DNA of 64,000 bases from JAFAHS01 sp046728175 (GTDB taxonomy: Bacteria > Desulfobacterota > Binatia > Binatales > Binataceae). The notes below the pieces were generated by a model. That model worked only from the letters and a program-made list of their open reading frames with translations. It had not been told where the DNA came from and did no database searches. Location of the stretch: assembly GCA_046728175.1 (NCBI GenBank), contig JBKPEA010000029.1:8381-72380 (forward strand), given 5' to 3'. Positions 33,792 through 42,679 of the stretch are shown piece after piece. The first letter of the stretch is position 1; each line of letters begins with the position of its first letter. A program made the translations under genes and the position numbers.

Positions 33792-34829
33792 ATGTACGTT
33801 CTCGACAAGGGCACTCGTTTCGTCATCCCCCGCACCGAGATGACCTATCCCGGCCATAGCTTGAAGCTTCATCAGAACGCAGCCGACCCGGTGAAGGCTC
33901 CGGTCGACCACGTGATGGCGGACTTCGAAGATGCGTGCCCATACGAGTTCAAGGGCGAAAAGAGCCGCAAGACCATGGTCGAGGCGCTCACCACGCTCGA
34001 CTTCGGCAAGAAGGTCGTCACCGTGCGTCCCAACAATATCCACTCGCCCTTCTTCAAGGGCGACATGGAGGCGGTGATGCTGGGAGCACCCAACTGCTTT
34101 CACGGGATCATGCTTCCCAAAACGCGCGGCCCCGAGGAAATCAAGCAGGTTTCCCGACTGCTGGACGATTTGGAAAAGCGCGGCGGGTGGAAATATCGCG
34201 TGCAGATCGAGTCTCTGATCGAAACCCCGCACGCGCTGGTACACGCCTACGACATCGCGACGGCTTCCGACCGCATGTGCGGGCTGGTGTTCGGAATCGC
34301 CGACTTTGCCGCCAATCTCGGCATCCGCGAAATCGTCGAGGATCAACACATCAACTTCAACTATTCCAAGCAGGCCGTGGTGGTAGCCGCGAAGGCCGCG
34401 GGCTTACACGCGGTGGACAACGTTTTCATCCGTATCTGGAAGAACACCGACACACCCGAACGCATCGAGCAGCTCAAGCGCCAGCTGCGCGCCAAAAATC
34501 TTGCCTCCGCGAACCTGGGCATGGACGGCACCTGGGTGATTCATCCGCAGCAGGCCGAGATCGCGAACGCCTGCTTCACGCCAACTGCCGAGCAAATCGA
34601 AGAAGCGCGGCGCGTGGTGGCCCTGTATCATGAGAAGGGCGGCGGTTCGATGGCGGATCCCAAGACCGGCGAGATGATCGACGAGGCAACCATCAAGATC
34701 GCACTGATGGACCTGGCCAAGGGCGCCCAGGCGGGCCTGGTGTCGGATGCGGAACTGAGAGACTGGTCGGAGAAGAGCAAGGCCATCACCGGCTACGATA
34801 TCCTCGAATTGATGCGCCGCGTTGCCTGA
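33792..34829 (+). CDS. HpcH/HpaI-family CoA ester lyase (CitE/malyl-CoA lyase type)
   Basis: 345 residues. TIM-barrel lyase with HVMADFEDACPYEFKGEKSR near residue 39 (Mg-binding Glu/Asp), VTVRPNNIHSPFF near 77, YRVQIESLIETPHALV near 136 (catalytic Glu) and LVFGIADFAANLG near 164. Length and motifs are near those of malyl-CoA/beta-methylmalyl-CoA lyase (Mcl1), which cleaves methylmalyl-CoA to glyoxylate and propionyl-CoA. The context with ccr and two MaoC proteins supports the ethylmalonyl-CoA pathway. A GGCAGGAAAAG ribosome-binding stretch precedes the ATG. Confidence 0.88.
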   Translation: MYVLDKGTRFVIPRTEMTYPGHSLKLHQNAADPVKAPVDHVMADFEDACPYEFKGEKSRKTMVEALTTLDFGKKVVTVRPNNIHSPFFKGDMEAVMLGAPNCFHGIMLPKTRGPEEIKQVSRLLDDLEKRGGWKYRVQIESLIETPHALVHAYDIATASDRMCGLVFGIADFAANLGIREIVEDQHINFNYSKQAVVVAAKAAGLHAVDNVFIRIWKNTDTPERIEQLKRQLRAKNLASANLGMDGTWVIHPQQAEIANACFTPTAEQIEEARRVVALYHEKGGGSMADPKTGEMIDEATIKIALMDLAKGAQAGLVSDAELRDWSEKSKAITGYDILELMRRVA

Positions 34830-34899
34830 AGGGCGAACTCCGCGAAATCCGGGTTTCGATCGATCGCCCTCTCCAACGCGCGCGGGGGAAAGTGAGTGC

Positions 34900-35519
34900 A
34901 TGGCGACTACCGTCCGGGTCATCTTTTACAGCATGTACGGCCATATCTATCGGATGGCCGAAGCGGCCGCCGAGGCGGCCGGGCAGGTCGCCGGTGCGAC
35001 GGCCGAGCTTTACCAGGTTCCGGAGCTGGTTCCTGAAGCGGCTTTACAGCGCACCGGAGCGGCGAAGGCCCGCGAGGCATTCGCGCACATCCCGGTCGCG
35101 AGCGTCGACCACCTGGCGAGTGCGGATGCGATTATCATCGGAACTCCGACCCGCTTCGGAAACATGTGAGCGCAGATGCGCAACTTTCTCGATCAGACCG
35201 GCGGTCTCGGGGTAAAGGGTGCACTGGCTGGCAAGGTCGGCAGTGTTTTTACCAGCACGGGGACTCAGCACGGCGGACAGGAAACCACAATCGTCAGCGT
35301 CCATTGGACTCTTCTGCATCACGGCCTGATCATTGTGGGCGTGCCATACTCCGAGCCGGAGCTCGCGAACGTCAGATTGGCGGCGGTTCGCCCTATGGCG
35401 CGGGCACGCTGGCGGGTCCAGACAGATCGCGGACACCTACCGACAACGAGCTTCGGATCGTGCGCGCACAGGTCCGTCGCGTTGCAGAGATCGCCAAGCG
35501 CCTCAAAGGCGAGAGCTGA
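34900..35519 (+). pseudogene. wrbA: broken WrbA-type NAD(P)H:quinone oxidoreductase
   Basis: The first part (34900-35169) encodes a flavodoxin-like N-terminus, VRVIFYSMYGHIYRMAE, up to GTPTRFGNM, where an in-frame TGA (35167-35169) sits. The same frame continues directly into AQMRNFLDQTGGLGVKGAL and TSTGTQHGGQETTIVSVHW, up to GVPYSEPELANV. The rest, QIGGGSPYGAGTLAGPDRSR to a stop at 35519, is in another frame, so a frameshift lies near 35370. Two independent lesions point to a pseudogene; FMN binding and quinone reduction would be the original role. Confidence 0.75.
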
Positions 35520-35548
35520 TTGAAGATGTTTTTGCGCGGAGTGAGCCC

Positions 35549-36247
35549 ATGATTAAGGTTAAGAGAAGCAACCAGCGCGGACTTACCAAAATCGCCTGGC
35601 TGGACAGCCGGCATACGTTTTCGTTCGGTGACTACTATGACCCGTCGGCGACGGGTTTCTCGGTTCTGCGTGTGATCAACGAGGATCGTGTGGTCGGAGG
35701 CGGAGGCTTTCCAACCCATCCTCATCGCGACATGGAAATCGTCACCTGGGTGCTCGAAGGCGCGCTCGAGCATCGCGACAGCATCGGCAATGGATCGGTG
35801 ATTCGACCGGGCGACGCGCAGCGGATGAGCGCGGGTCGTGGCATCCGCCACAGCGAGTTTAATGCCTCGCAGCAGACCCCGGTCCACTTCCTTCAGATCT
35901 GGCTGCTGCCGGCGGCGGTGGGGATCGACCCCGGTTACGAGCAGCGCAATTTTCCCGAGAGCACCCGCCGCGGCCGGTTGAGGTTGGTCGCCTCAGCCGA
36001 CGGAGCCGACGATTCCATTACAATCCACCAGGACGCGCGGATGTACGACGGCTTATTCGAGGCGGGCCAAGGGACCCTCCACCAGGTTCCAGCGCTGCGT
36101 CGTGTCTATCTGCAGGTGGCGTGCGGAAATGTGCAAGTGAATGAAGTCTCGTTGGGCGCAGGCGATGGCGCCGCCATCGAGAACGAGCGGAGCCTCGAGT
36201 TCAAAGCCGATTCCGATTCCGAGGTGGTCCTGTTCGACCTGCCCTGA
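35549..36247 (+). CDS. pirin-family protein
   Basis: 232 residues, bicupin fold. SRHTFSFGDYYDP near residue 20, RVVGGGGFPTHPHRDMEIVT near 47 (metal-binding His pair and Glu), GALEHRDSIGNGSVIRPGDA, and the EFNASQQTPVHFLQIWLLPA segment. Pirins bind iron; some YhhW-type bacterial members oxidise quercetin. The ATG at 35549 gives the usual N-terminus; the frame is open upstream but that part overlaps wrbA. Confidence 0.92.
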   Translation: MIKVKRSNQRGLTKIAWLDSRHTFSFGDYYDPSATGFSVLRVINEDRVVGGGGFPTHPHRDMEIVTWVLEGALEHRDSIGNGSVIRPGDAQRMSAGRGIRHSEFNASQQTPVHFLQIWLLPAAVGIDPGYEQRNFPESTRRGRLRLVASADGADDSITIHQDARMYDGLFEAGQGTLHQVPALRRVYLQVACGNVQVNEVSLGAGDGAAIENERSLEFKADSDSEVVLFDLP

Positions 36248-36390
36248 GTCTTCCGAACCGTACCGGCTGAAGCCGCAGCATTTCGGACACGCGGTTCACG
36301 GACCGAGCGCTCAAGCCGGGGTCCCGAAACCTTTCTTAGTCGTGGTTGGGAAGGTTAGACGCGTGCGGCGACTTGGGCCCTGGCCATCCA

Positions 36391-36418
36391 GGTGAGCGAT
36401 CGAAAGATCTCGCTCGCC
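36391..36418. terminator. hairpin between convergent genes, weak terminator candidate
   Basis: Arms GGTGAGCGA (36391-36399) and TCGCTCGCC (36410-36418) pair over nine bases with one G.T, around a ten-base loop. It lies between the pirin gene (+) and argC (-). Neither side has a run of T, so efficient intrinsic termination is doubtful. The remainder of this 290-base gap shows nothing recognisable. Confidence 0.3.
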
Positions 36419-36539
36419 GGCGGAGTAGTCCTGCAAGCGAGCCTGCAGTCGGTGCGGGCCGGGCCGGCACACAACGCTTTCGCCTAAAAAGGGGTTCGCA
36501 TTTGCATCGCATCAGCCACGCAATGCGAGGTTAATGGGC

Positions 36540-37592
36540 TCAGGGTACCGGGGCCGCGTTCAGCAGGCCGGCGGCCTCGTCGAACCCGAACATCACGTTG
36601 AGGTTCTGAATCGCTTGCCCGGCGGCGCCTTTGCCAAGGTTGTCGATCGCGGTGTTGACGATCAGAGTCTGGGTTCGCCGGTCGAGCACGAACGCGATTT
36701 CGCAGAAATTGGTGGCGCGCACGTTGCGCAGCTCGGGCAGTTCTCCGGGTTTGAGCAGCCTGATGAACCGCGCCTTCGCAAAGCTCGCTTCGAATGCCGC
36801 CCGCACGTCTTCCTGGGTGGTGCCCGCACGCGGCCGCATGAACATCGTAGTCAGGATTCCGCGGGTTACCGGCAACAAATGCGGCACGAACACCACGGCG
36901 ACTTCCCGGCCGAGGACAGAGCCGATTTCTTGCTCGATTTCGGGAGTATGGCGATGAGTTCCCACCTTGTACGCGCGGAAATTTTCATTAACTTCCGCGA
37001 ACAGGTATTCAATCGCAGCCGTCCGACGGGCGCCCGTGGTTCCCGATTTTGCATCGATGACGATCGACCCCGGTTCGATCAGATCGCGGCGAATGAGCGG
37101 TATCAGCCCAAGCAGCGCACCCGTCGGGTAGCATCCCGGGTTAGCGACCAGGCGTGCTTCACGCAGTTCGCTGCGATGGAACTCCGTCAATCCGTACACC
37201 GCCTCTTTGACCAGGGCGGGACCGGCATGATCGAACCCATAAGTAGCCCGATGGACCGCGGGGTCTTTGAGGCGGAAGTCGGCCGAAACGTCCACCACCT
37301 TGATACCGGACTGGACCAGGTCCGCAATCAGTTGAAAGCCCACTTTTTCGGGCAGGCACGAGATGACCGCGTCGGCGCGCCCAGCCAGGAAGCCGGGGCG
37401 GAGTTCCTCGAACGGCGGCAGATCGGTGCCGTCCATGTGGTGATAGACGTCCGCCACTTCGCGTCCCGCATAGTGCTCGGAGGTGAGAGCGGAGATTTCG
37501 ACGAACGGATGCGCAGCCAGGATGCGAACCGCTTCGATCCCGGAGTAGCCGGAAGCGCCTACTACTGCGACGCGGATCCTGTCATCTGCCAT
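36540..37592 (-). CDS. argC: N-acetyl-gamma-glutamyl-phosphate reductase
   Basis: 350 residues from the ATG at 37592. Rossmann NADP-binding RVAVVGASGYSGIEAVRIL at the start, catalytic Cys in LVANPGCYPTGALLGLIPL near residue 153, and the substrate-binding histidine in GTHRHTPEIEQE near 220. It reduces N-acetylglutamyl phosphate to the semialdehyde in arginine biosynthesis. An in-frame start 18 codons upstream is open, but the family begins here. Other arg genes are not in the window, so this gene is isolated. Confidence 0.96.
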   Translation of the reverse strand: MADDRIRVAVVGASGYSGIEAVRILAAHPFVEISALTSEHYAGREVADVYHHMDGTDLPPFEELRPGFLAGRADAVISCLPEKVGFQLIADLVQSGIKVVDVSADFRLKDPAVHRATYGFDHAGPALVKEAVYGLTEFHRSELREARLVANPGCYPTGALLGLIPLIRRDLIEPGSIVIDAKSGTTGARRTAAIEYLFAEVNENFRAYKVGTHRHTPEIEQEIGSVLGREVAVVFVPHLLPVTRGILTTMFMRPRAGTTQEDVRAAFEASFAKARFIRLLKPGELPELRNVRATNFCEIAFVLDRRTQTLIVNTAIDNLGKGAAGQAIQNLNVMFGFDEAAGLLNAAPVP

Positions 37593-37667
37593 AGAAGCTT
37601 CCTCGACACTGCGGTCGGCGCGCGATCGGTTTAACCCAACTATCATGAATCCGAAACCTTAACCAGT

Positions 37668-39890
37668 TCACTTGGTTTCGAATTCAAAAACCATCTCGCG
37701 CGGTGGCTCGTCACGCGATTCATTGAGTTTCGCCAGGTAAAGACTGACAACCTCGTCGTCGGGGCGAGCTGCGAGCATCTCTTCGAGCTGTACTCTGGCC
37801 TGGTCGGCATCGCCGCCCTTCAAGAGTTCGACGGTGCGCTCGAACTTATCGTAAAAGGTGGGATCGACTCCGTCATCGCGGCGTCCCACCACCTCCACTA
37901 TCGCCACCAAGCTTTCCTTTCCCTTGACCTTCACCAGACCGATGTCGCGCGCGATGTATGGCCCGTCCGCCTCGCCGAAGGCATCTTTGCTTACCAGGAA
38001 CCGCACCCTGAATTTTCGCGTAAGACCTTCGAGCCGGGACGCGAAGTTAACGCTGTCGCCAATAAGCGAATAATCGAAGCGGCGTTCTCCGCCAAAATTG
38101 CCGGCTATCGGATCTCCGGTGGCGATGCCGATACCGACCTCGAGATTCAGAAAGCGGGGGTCCTCCTTGCGCAGGCTTTCCAGCGCCGCGCCCATTTGCA
38201 GTGCCGCGTCGATGGCGCGACGGGCCGGGTTTTCCACTTCATAGGGAGCACCCCAGAAGGCCATGATGCCATCGCCCATCAGCTTGTCCACCACGCCGCC
38301 GCTTTCCAGGATGATGTTGGTCATCCGGGTCATGTACACGTGAAGCATCGCGACCAGCTGCACCGGATCGGACCGTTCAGCCAGAGAGGTAAATCCGACG
38401 ATGTCAGCGAACAGGATTGACACGTGACGCCGCTCGCCGCCTAACCTGAGTCCCTCAGGGTTATCGACCACGCTCGCGATCACATCGGGATGCAAATAGT
38501 GCTCGAAGACGTGACGCAGATGGCCTTTTTCACGGCCTTCGGTGATGTAGCGATAGCCAAGCAGGATGACTACGGCGCCGCCGGTTATAACAAGTGGCAG
38601 AACCATGCCGAGCATCACGCCGCGCTTTAGCAACATGAACTGCGCGAACCCGAAGTAGCTTCCAGTGAGCACCAGCATTGCCGCGACCGACCAGGCAGCA
38701 CTCAGCCAAGCCGTAACCACCGATACGCCGATGCCAAGCAGCACGGCCCACACTCGTTCCATCACCAAGGTTTCGGTCTTCGAGTAATGAACGAAATCGC
38801 GGCTCAGAATGGTCTCGATCGCATTAGCGTGCATTTCGACCCGCGGATATTCGTTGCCGACAGGTGTGACCGCGCGATCTCCGAGTCCAGCGCCGGTGAC
38901 TCCGACCACCGCAATCTTGCCGGCCAGATCATCGGCGTTCGCGAGATGATTGATCACGTCGGACGCAGAGTACTGAGGGATGGTGCCGACCGGACGGTAG
39001 GTCACCATCATCCGTCCCAATTCATCCACCGGAATATTGGTGTCGCCGAGTACTGCCTGCGTGATTCCTGCGGCGCCGATCGTCAGTTCGCGTGGCGGCT
39101 GATTTTCGTACGCCCACACTGCGGCGATAAAAAGCGGCGCCCACTGCCGGCCATCGAAACTGATCGCCGTCATCTCGCGACGAAAAAGACCGTCGTCATC
39201 GCTATCGGCGTCTACGAAGGCGGCTTTTTTCGCCGCGTTGGTCAAGACCTGGAGCGGAGGGCGGTAACCTCCCGCGGATATCAATTTAGGTGCCACCCCG
39301 GGCTCGGTTTTTACGTTCCATGACATCGGTCTCGGATCGATAACCCTGGTTAAAAAGTCGGCCTGGGTGGTGGGCGGGGCCGCACCTACCATATGGTCAG
39401 AGAAGTTATAGGCGAGGATGGTCCTGCCGTGGGCTCGAATCGCGTCGGCAAACAGCTGATCGTTGTTGGTTCCCAGGATCCCGTGGATCTGCTGGTTGGT
39501 GACGTGCAAGGTCTTCAGCTTGACGGTCAAGGCATCGCGTTCGACATCAACCGGATCGGGCTCGGTAAACAAGACATCGTACGCGACCACTTTGACTTTA
39601 TAGTCGATGAATCCGTGCTCGAGAGTTGCAAGGGTCCACCGATCCCAGGGCCAGTGGCCACTCTGCTGGATGCTTTTGTCGTCAATCGCGACGATCACCA
39701 CTTTGTTCGAGAATGGGCGAGGAGACCTCGCGCGAAGCCGCGCGTCGGAGACTTTGAGTTCAAGACTGACCAGCAGCCGGGGGTATGCGGCAAAGAACAG
39801 CAGAAACCCCGCGGTGACCGCGAGGCCGAGGACAAAGGTGGTCCAGTGAAACCTGCGGCCTGGTCGCCGCTTCTTCGGCATTTCAGGCAT
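37668..39890 (-). CDS. CHASE2-domain adenylate/guanylate cyclase, membrane-bound
   Basis: 740 residues. An N-terminal membrane helix, an extracytoplasmic CHASE2 sensor domain (about 40-340: VVIVAIDDKSIQQSGHWPWD), three further transmembrane helices (about 360-440), then a class III nucleotide cyclase. The catalytic core has SILFADIVGFTSLAERSD (metal Asp), DKLMGDGIMAFWGAP (Lys and second Asp) and DYSLIGDSVNFASRLEG (transition-state Asn and Arg). Lys and Asp at the purine-selecting positions favour ATP, so cAMP is the likely product. A tetratricopeptide-like tail ends the protein. It follows the FecR and barrel genes on the same strand. Confidence 0.93.
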   Translation of the reverse strand: MPEMPKKRRPGRRFHWTTFVLGLAVTAGFLLFFAAYPRLLVSLELKVSDARLRARSPRPFSNKVVIVAIDDKSIQQSGHWPWDRWTLATLEHGFIDYKVKVVAYDVLFTEPDPVDVERDALTVKLKTLHVTNQQIHGILGTNNDQLFADAIRAHGRTILAYNFSDHMVGAAPPTTQADFLTRVIDPRPMSWNVKTEPGVAPKLISAGGYRPPLQVLTNAAKKAAFVDADSDDDGLFRREMTAISFDGRQWAPLFIAAVWAYENQPPRELTIGAAGITQAVLGDTNIPVDELGRMMVTYRPVGTIPQYSASDVINHLANADDLAGKIAVVGVTGAGLGDRAVTPVGNEYPRVEMHANAIETILSRDFVHYSKTETLVMERVWAVLLGIGVSVVTAWLSAAWSVAAMLVLTGSYFGFAQFMLLKRGVMLGMVLPLVITGGAVVILLGYRYITEGREKGHLRHVFEHYLHPDVIASVVDNPEGLRLGGERRHVSILFADIVGFTSLAERSDPVQLVAMLHVYMTRMTNIILESGGVVDKLMGDGIMAFWGAPYEVENPARRAIDAALQMGAALESLRKEDPRFLNLEVGIGIATGDPIAGNFGGERRFDYSLIGDSVNFASRLEGLTRKFRVRFLVSKDAFGEADGPYIARDIGLVKVKGKESLVAIVEVVGRRDDGVDPTFYDKFERTVELLKGGDADQARVQLEEMLAARPDDEVVSLYLAKLNESRDEPPREMVFEFETK

Positions 39891-39991
39891 CTATCTCCAG
39901 CCGCTGACTGGAAAGACTAACGTGCCGCTGGCGGACGCGCCATGCCCGCCGCAGATCGCTGCAAGCCTGACACAATCCCCTTTGTAGGGGC

Positions 39992-40756
39992 TTATTCGAA
40001 AATGGTGAGCTGTTTATAGATGCTTAGCTGGCCGTATTGATGCGCCGCGCCATAGCCGGCCTGCACGCTGATCCCGACGTTCCACGGTCGATAGTACACG
40101 CCGAGGTCGGGTCCCCCCTGGCCTTCGACGCCGCTAATAAAGCCGCCGCCGTAGATGGCGCCACCACCACCCGCCATGAAGATCCATTTCCGGGTCGACC
40201 GGACGATGGCTTGCAAATCGATCGAGCTGGAGGTGACGCCGTTTTCGTAATTGTGGACGGACGAGAATGAAAAATTGAACGGATGCAGACTGTGTAAAAA
40301 TAGCCAGCTCGAGAAGTCGCCTTCCACGGTGCTCGCATGGCTGTCGGCGGCATCGCGACCGCCGAGAATAAAAAGATGAGTGCCCGGGTAAAGGATAAAG
40401 TCAGCTCCGCCCTGAAAGCGCACGAAGTTAAGCCGGGCCTGATGTCCGGTGCCGGGATTTAGCGGATTGTCGAAGCCCTCACCCTCCCACAGCTGGTAGC
40501 CGGTAATGCGTCCCACTGCTCCGATGTAAGGGGTAACGCTTTGCTCGACTTGCAGGCCTTCCTGCAGGTCCCCGTACTTGTCGCTGATGAAGCCCCCGCC
40601 GAAAAAATTCAGATTCAGGGTGGGTGGTTCCTGGAGCCTGAAGAACCCAGGGTATAGGTCGTCAAAGAAGCTTTGCGCTGATGCCGCCGTTGCAAAGGCG
40701 ATCACGACGACGAAACCCGCCAGCGAACAGCTGAGTCTGAGCGTCAGCTTGTGCAT
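39992..40756 (-). CDS. putative outer-membrane beta-barrel protein
   Basis: 254 residues from the ATG at 40756, chosen because GAGGA sits just upstream of it; an upstream ATG at 40774 also fits. A signal peptide ends in FATAASAQ (cleavage after ASA). The mature part is rich in glycine, aromatic and alternating hydrophobic residues (LNLNFFGGGFISDKYGD, GGAIYGGGFISG) and ends with a terminal aromatic residue region (YKQLTIFE), all typical of a small transmembrane barrel. No family recognised. It sits between FecR-domain and CHASE2 cyclase genes. Confidence 0.6.
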   Translation of the reverse strand: MHKLTLRLSCSLAGFVVVIAFATAASAQSFFDDLYPGFFRLQEPPTLNLNFFGGGFISDKYGDLQEGLQVEQSVTPYIGAVGRITGYQLWEGEGFDNPLNPGTGHQARLNFVRFQGGADFILYPGTHLFILGGRDAADSHASTVEGDFSSWLFLHSLHPFNFSFSSVHNYENGVTSSSIDLQAIVRSTRKWIFMAGGGGAIYGGGFISGVEGQGGPDLGVYYRPWNVGISVQAGYGAAHQYGQLSIYKQLTIFE

Positions 40757-40775
40757 CGCAGTCCTCACAACCATC

Positions 40776-41561
40776 CTATTTTCCGCTCGCAGGAGGAGTC
40801 GTTGTGCTCGGACCCATCGACGGTCCGACGCATACCGGGCACGAGGGTGGAGGCACCGTCGACACCGGCGTTATGTTCCCAGTGCTCCCCGGACCGCCGG
40901 GAGTGCTGAAAGCCGTGGCCCCGGTCATTCCGAGTGGTCCGGGCGAAGTAGCGTTATTCGTGCCTGCAACCGTGGATTCGTAACCGGCCGGGACGTTGGT
41001 AAAGGCGGTCGGATTGGCGGCATTGGCAACATCCACTGAGCCGTCATAAACGGAGACGTCCGTAAAATCGTGAGCGTTGCCAAAGGTCGGACGTGAAACA
41101 TTCGAAGTAAATGCGGTGTCGAACAGGGTGCCTCTGGCAGCCGCGACCGCGTTCGGCGTGTGCACCTCGAAATTGGGCGCCGCGGCGCCTACGGTCCGGT
41201 TGACGAACGATCGCACCACACCACTGGCGAGGTTTACCTGGGTAGCAGCACCAGCGTGCTGCGTGATGACCACATTGCTGGAGTCGCTCAGTTCCAGCGT
41301 GCTTTGGTCGGTGAGCAGGACCAGAACGTGCCCATTATCACCAGTAATGATTCGGTCACCGACTTCTACCGGCATCCCACGGGTCACCGGGATGGTCGCT
41401 GCCCCGCGCTGGACCTGTACGGTCCCCGAAACCTCGCTCACGGTGCCGGCGTTTGCCCCCTGGGCGAACACATTCGCCGGCCGCAGCATGAGCAGGACAA
41501 TGAAAGCGAAAAACAGCCATAGCGATTGATGCGTAGGCTGGTGAACACGAATTGAACGCAT
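40776..41561 (-). CDS. FecR-domain periplasmic protein
   Basis: 261 residues. Signal peptide of about 33 residues (LWLFFAFIVLLMLRPANVFA), then a FecR-type domain: VSEVSGTVQVQRGAATIPV, MPVEVGDRIITGDNGHVLVL and LASGVVRSFVNRTVGAAAP. The C-terminal third is low complexity, rich in P, T, G and S, with two Cys (SCPVC). FecR domains relay extracytoplasmic signals; proteins of this kind are often next to CHASE2 cyclases. An AAGGAAC ribosome-binding site precedes the ATG. The 3' end abuts the barrel gene. Confidence 0.85.
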   Translation of the reverse strand: MRSIRVHQPTHQSLWLFFAFIVLLMLRPANVFAQGANAGTVSEVSGTVQVQRGAATIPVTRGMPVEVGDRIITGDNGHVLVLLTDQSTLELSDSSNVVITQHAGAATQVNLASGVVRSFVNRTVGAAAPNFEVHTPNAVAAARGTLFDTAFTSNVSRPTFGNAHDFTDVSVYDGSVDVANAANPTAFTNVPAGYESTVAGTNNATSPGPLGMTGATAFSTPGGPGSTGNITPVSTVPPPSCPVCVGPSMGPSTTTPPASGK

Positions 41562-41693
41562 GTGGTTGTTCCTTCGCTGCTCAACGCATCCTTCTATTCG
41601 CCGCGGTGGAGACTGTCAATCCAAGCTGAAGGCTGGTCGGCCAAGTAAACTTCAGCACCGGTCCTCTATAGGACGCTCAGTAGCAGTCTCAGG

Positions 41694-41712
41694 CCGGAAC
41701 TCATCGTTCCGG
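41694..41712. terminator. hairpin downstream of rpsI, candidate terminator
   Basis: A perfect 7-bp stem, CCGGAAC with GTTCCGG, around a five-base loop. It lies between the end of rpsI (-) at 41747 and the start of the FecR gene (-) at 41561. There is no T-run after it on the minus strand, so it may only slow polymerase or stabilise the 3' end. Confidence 0.4.
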
Positions 41713-41746
41713 TCTGTCTGTAAATTTTGCGTTTGCGGTTTTCGGA

Positions 41747-42145
41747 CTAGCGCTTCGAGTATTGCGGACGCTTGCGTGCCTTGTGGCGGCCGTACTTCTT
41801 GCGCTCGACCTCGCGCGGGTCGCGAGTGAGCATACCGGCCTTGCGTAGCGCCGGGCGGAGCGTCTCGGAAGAGGCGACCAATGCGCGCGAGATGCCGTGG
41901 CGCACCGCGTCCGCCTGCGCCGCGTTGCCGCCGCCTTCGACGCTAACCACGATGTCGAATTGCCCTTTGGTTTCCGTGATTTCGAAGGGCTCCAGAATCA
42001 GCATGCGCGAGGTGTCGCGGGGGAAATAGTCTTCCAGTGAGCGTTGGTTAATCAGGATGGTACCCGCGCCCGGGAACAACCGCACTCGCGCGACTGCGGT
42101 CTTGCGGCGTCCCGTAGTCCAGATAATGTGCTTTTTCTCTGCCAT
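41747..42145 (-). CDS. rpsI: 30S ribosomal protein S9 (uS9)
   Basis: 132 residues. IIWTTGRRKTAVARVRLFPG at the start and the C-terminal KKYGRHKARKRPQYSKR, which reaches the P-site tRNA in the ribosome, are characteristic. GGGNAAQADAVRHGISRAL is the usual middle segment. It directly follows rplM on the same strand, 22 bases later, as in most bacteria. Confidence 0.98.
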   Translation of the reverse strand: MAEKKHIIWTTGRRKTAVARVRLFPGAGTILINQRSLEDYFPRDTSRMLILEPFEITETKGQFDIVVSVEGGGNAAQADAVRHGISRALVASSETLRPALRKAGMLTRDPREVERKKYGRHKARKRPQYSKR

Positions 42146-42167
42146 GTGAATGGTTTAACGTCCTCGA

Positions 42168-42614
42168 TTAGAGCTTGACGGGCTGCGGCTTCTGGGCAAT
42201 GTGAGGATGTTCTGCGCCGCCGTACACCTTGAGCTTCGTGAAGAGTCGCCGCCCCAGGCGATTTTTGGGCAGCATCCCTCGAACCGCGGTTTCGACCAGC
42301 CGCTCGGGTTTCGACTCGCGCAGCTTGCCTGCCGTCGTCATCTTGATACCCCCAGGGTACTCGGTGTGCCGATGATAGATTTTGTCGCTTTCCTTGGCGC
42401 CGGTCAGTTTGACCTTGGCTGCATTGATGACGACCACGAAGTCTCCGGTATCCTGGTTGGGAGTAAATTCGGGCCGGTGTTTTCCGCGCAGCAGGCTCGC
42501 GGCGCGTGTTGCCACCCGTCCCAGCGAACGGTCGGCCGCGTCGATCAATAGCCACCGCCGGTTACGGAGCGCTGCCTCGTGCGACACGCTTTCAGTCTGC
42601 TCGGTCAGTTTCAC
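42168..42614 (-). CDS. rplM: 50S ribosomal protein L13 (uL13)
   Basis: 148 residues. WLLIDAADRSLGRVATRAAS at about residue 21, HTEYPGGIKM near 83 and AVRGMLPKNRLGRRLFTKLK near 109 are standard uL13 signatures. Head of the rplM-rpsI pair, 65 bases after the tRNA-Asp gene on the same strand, so the three may share a promoter. Confidence 0.98.
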   Translation of the reverse strand: MKLTEQTESVSHEAALRNRRWLLIDAADRSLGRVATRAASLLRGKHRPEFTPNQDTGDFVVVINAAKVKLTGAKESDKIYHRHTEYPGGIKMTTAGKLRESKPERLVETAVRGMLPKNRLGRRLFTKLKVYGGAEHPHIAQKPQPVKL

Positions 42615-42679
42615 TTCTTACCACCTGCCCGCGGAGTCGGGACGAACGCACGCAAGATCCCGCACCGCGCAATCCGGTT

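Noticed and set aside
35160..35175. In-frame TGA in wrbA read as selenocysteine
   Set aside because: A second lesion, a frameshift near 35370, shows the gene is broken, and no SECIS-like hairpin is clear after the TGA. The WrbA position is normally Ala, Ser, Thr or Cys.
36391..36418. Hairpin after pirin as a firm intrinsic terminator
   Set aside because: No T-run on either strand, so it was kept only as a weak candidate.
36534..37634. Plus-strand ORF of 366 codons
   Set aside because: Antisense to argC, which has clear catalytic motifs.
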